Below are positions 6,811 through 8,085 of a stretch of DNA of 8,085 nt, one piece after another. The stretch is from Eubacterium sp. GTDB taxonomy: Bacteria; Bacillota; Clostridia; Oscillospirales; Acutalibacteraceae. The position numbers and the translations under genes are program-made. The DNA is taken from assembly GCA_029050995.1 (NCBI GenBank), contig JAIDLO010000009.1, positions 1 through 8,085 on the forward strand, given 5' to 3'. Under the pieces are notes generated by a model, which was not told the origin of the DNA, made no database searches, and worked only from the letters and a program-made list of their open reading frames with translations. Positions within the stretch are counted from its first letter, which is position 1; each line of letters opens with the position of its first letter.

Positions 6811-6839
6811 TTGCATTATGAAGTTTATTGTGATATAAT
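6811..6839 (+). promoter_or_regulatory. Promoter of secG with extended -10
   Basis: The -10 TATAAT (6834-6839) is preceded by TGA, forming an extended -10. A -35-like TTGCAT (6811-6816) lies 17 bp upstream and matches consensus only in its first half, which extended -10 promoters tolerate. Transcription would begin near 6846, about 29 nt before the secG start. No terminator is visible between the parC-like stop and this promoter. Confidence 0.75.
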
Positions 6840-6860
6840 CCATTAGTATCAATTATCTAT

Positions 6861-6866
6861 GGAGGA
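6861..6866 (+). promoter_or_regulatory. Ribosome binding site that decides the secG start
   Basis: GGAGGA ends 8 nt before the ATG at 6875. An in-frame ATG at 6866 overlaps this site and would have no binding site of its own, so 6875 is the likely start. Confidence 0.85.
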
Positions 6867-6874
6867 TGTTTACG

Positions 6875-7126
6875 ATGCTTTGGTATCATTATGTTTTCGG
6901 TGCTGTTCTTATTGTAGCATCAATTATTATTACAATTATCGTTCTTATGCAAGAGGGCAGATCACAGAATCTTTCCGGTGCAATTGCCGGCGGTGCTGAA
7001 ACTTTCCTTGGAAAAGCAAAGGCCCGCACAATAGAAGCAAAGCTTGAAAAAATGACAAAGTGGCTCATTGTTGCTTTCTTTGTTGTTGTTCTTGCTGCAT
7101 TCTTTATTTTCCTTTTTATTGGCTAA
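6875..7126 (+). CDS. secG: Protein-export membrane protein SecG
   Basis: An 83-residue protein with two membrane helices (about 5-26 and 62-82) joined by a cytoplasmic loop. The end of helix 1 and the loop carry the SecG signature: I-V-L-M-Q-E-G-R-S-Q-N-L-S-G-A-I-A-G-G-A-E, then F-L-G-K-A-K-A-R. SecG is the small accessory subunit of the SecYEG translocon and helps SecA-driven export across the cytoplasmic membrane. Length and topology are normal for the family. It has its own promoter upstream and a strong terminator 9 bp after the stop, so it is mainly a single-gene unit. In many Firmicutes secG is followed by rnr (RNase R); here the next gene encodes a different, DEDDh-type exonuclease. 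Confidence 0.95.
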   Translation: MLWYHYVFGAVLIVASIIITIIVLMQEGRSQNLSGAIAGGAETFLGKAKARTIEAKLEKMTKWLIVAFFVVVLAAFFIFLFIG

Positions 7127-7135
7127 AGAAAATAG

Positions 7136-7167
7136 TAACCTTGCGTTATGCAAGGTTATTTTTTTTT
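7136..7167 (+). terminator. Rho-independent terminator after secG
   Basis: The stem TAACCTTGC (7136-7144) pairs perfectly with GCAAGGTTA (7150-7158) around a GTTAT loop and is followed by nine consecutive T residues (7159-7167). It stands only 19 bp before the start codon of the next gene. Confidence 0.93.
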
Positions 7168-7176
7168 ACAGAATAC

Positions 7177-7180
7177 GGAG
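7177..7180 (+). promoter_or_regulatory. Ribosome binding site of the exonuclease gene
   Basis: GGAG lies 6 nt before the ATG at 7187. The alternative in-frame ATG at 7148 falls inside the terminator loop, lacks a binding site and would add 13 unrelated residues before the exonuclease fold. Confidence 0.75.
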
Positions 7181-7186
7181 TTAATT

Positions 7187-8062
7187 ATGTTCTATGTTAT
7201 TTTCGATTTGGAATGGAATAATGCCTATGATTACAGACTGAAAAAAGGCATAAATGAAATTATCGAAATCGGCGCAATCAAATTAGACGAAAAATTGAAT
7301 ATAGTTGACACATATAAGCAGTTGATAAAGCCAAAGCTGTCAAAAAAGCTTTCTTCCAGATTTAAGAATTTAACGCATATTTCAATGGATGAAATTAACG
7401 ATTCGGGAATCCTTTTTGAAGACGCTATTTCTGATTTTATAAGATGGAGCGGCGGGGAAAACAGTATTTTTCTCAGCTGGTCCAACAGTGATTTATATGT
7501 TCTGATTGATAATTTCAAGAAATTTATCGGCTCTTCATCTATTGATTTTATAAAGCAATATGCTGATGTGCAGAAATACTGTCAATCCTTTATTGAAAAT
7601 GACGGCTCAAATCAGATCAGTCTTGCACATTGTGCTGAATTGCTTGAAATAAAAGCAGATACCGAAAGCCTGCACAGGGCTTTGGAGGATTGCTATCTTT
7701 CTGCCGAATGCTTTAAAAAGGTTTTTGATAAGGAAAAGTTTATGCAGTATGTTGTTCACTGCGACAAAGCATTTTTTGAAAGGCTTGTTTTTAAACCTTT
7801 TTATATTACAAAGCCGATTACAGAAGAGTATAATGTGTATAATGAAGTTTTAAACTGCCCATACTGTAAAGCAAATATGCGTGTTTTAAAAAAGTATGAA
7901 TCTATGAATAAATCGTTCAGAACCGTTTGTGAATGTACGGAATGCAACAAAAAGTTCTGGGCGTTTATAAGAGCTAAAAAAACTTATGATGGTGTTGTTG
8001 TAACCCATAAAATCAATATTATGAACAAAAAGCGTGCTGAAAGGTTCAATCATAATAAATAA
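7187..8062 (+). CDS. DEDDh-family 3'-5' exonuclease with C-terminal zinc ribbon
   Basis: A 291-residue cytoplasmic protein. The exonuclease domain begins at the N-terminus with motif I, V-I-F-D-L-E-W-N (metal-binding D7 and E9). Motif II is around W98-S-N-S-D102, and motif III is H163-R-A-L-E-D168, giving the DEDDh set. The motif I form resembles the ERI-1/KapD-like branch (COG5018 type) rather than the DnaQ proofreading subunit, so a role in RNA or single-stranded DNA trimming is possible; the substrate cannot be read from the sequence. After about residue 180 comes a second domain with C224-P-Y-C227 and C250-T-E-C253 plus an extra C248, a probable zinc ribbon for nucleic-acid binding. The C-terminus is basic (K-K-R-A-E-R). 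Start chosen from the GGAG at 7177 and from the fold beginning at residue 2. It sits just behind the secG terminator with no visible promoter of its own, and the window ends 23 bp after its stop. Confidence 0.85.
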   Translation: MFYVIFDLEWNNAYDYRLKKGINEIIEIGAIKLDEKLNIVDTYKQLIKPKLSKKLSSRFKNLTHISMDEINDSGILFEDAISDFIRWSGGENSIFLSWSNSDLYVLIDNFKKFIGSSSIDFIKQYADVQKYCQSFIENDGSNQISLAHCAELLEIKADTESLHRALEDCYLSAECFKKVFDKEKFMQYVVHCDKAFFERLVFKPFYITKPITEEYNVYNEVLNCPYCKANMRVLKKYESMNKSFRTVCECTECNKKFWAFIRAKKTYDGVVVTHKINIMNKKRAERFNHNK

Positions 8063-8085
8063 AAGGTAAATTTTACAAAAAATTC

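Noticed and set aside
6866..6874. ATG giving three extra residues for SecG
   Set aside because: It overlaps the GGAGGA serving the ATG at 6875.
7148..7186. ATG giving 13 extra residues for the exonuclease
   Set aside because: It lies in the loop and descending arm of the secG terminator, has no ribosome binding site, and adds residues outside the exonuclease fold.
8063..8085. Terminator after the exonuclease gene
   Set aside because: Only GTAAATTTTAC (8066-8076) is symmetric, with no GC-rich stem or T-tract; the real 3' end is probably outside the window.
1..8085. Defence island, prophage, CRISPR array, insertion sequence or RNA gene
   Set aside because: I saw no array-like repeats, transposase or integrase motifs, terminal inverted repeats, or tRNA/rRNA signatures; the content is housekeeping genes on one strand.

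Overview
The window reads as a low-GC Gram-positive chromosome, most likely Clostridia and possibly the Ruminococcaceae/Oscillospiraceae side. The basis is AT-rich DNA, strong GGAGG-type ribosome binding sites before every gene, intrinsic terminators with T-tracts, and clostridial-looking TilS, FtsH and SecG. The taxon is inferred, not measured. All genes lie on the + strand, coding is dense, and I see no mobile element, RNA gene, CRISPR array or prophage trace.

Layout. 1-288 is the C-terminal end of tilS (tRNA-Ile lysidine synthetase). ftsH (membrane AAA+ zinc protease, 295-2349) starts only 6 bp after it. The tilS-ftsH transcript ends at a strong terminator (2357-2390). Next comes a 158-bp intergenic region with a consensus sigma-A-type promoter (2437-2464), two perfect AT-rich palindromes and three copies of the 9-mer TATATTGTA. 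It drives a two-gene operon, 2508-4484 and 4508-6748, encoding the ATPase/Toprim (B) and breakage-reunion (A) subunits of a divergent type IIA DNA topoisomerase. A new promoter (6811-6839) then drives secG (6875-7126), followed by a textbook terminator (7136-7167). The last gene (7187-8062) encodes a DEDDh 3'-5' exonuclease with a C-terminal zinc ribbon; its start lies only 19 bp past the terminator T-tract.

How the genes fit together. They are mostly housekeeping functions: decoding accuracy (TilS), membrane protein quality control (FtsH), protein export (SecG), chromosome topology (the topoisomerase pair) and nucleic-acid trimming (exonuclease). The topoisomerase pair resembles ParE/ParC: there is no GyrA box, and the order is B then A. 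It departs from classical gyrase and topo IV at positions that are normally almost invariant, including drug-contact positions in both subunits.

I do not see evidence for a wholly new system. The parts most worth a second look are the divergent topoisomerase pair, the palindrome/repeat cluster over its promoter, and the exonuclease-zinc ribbon gene placed directly behind a terminator.
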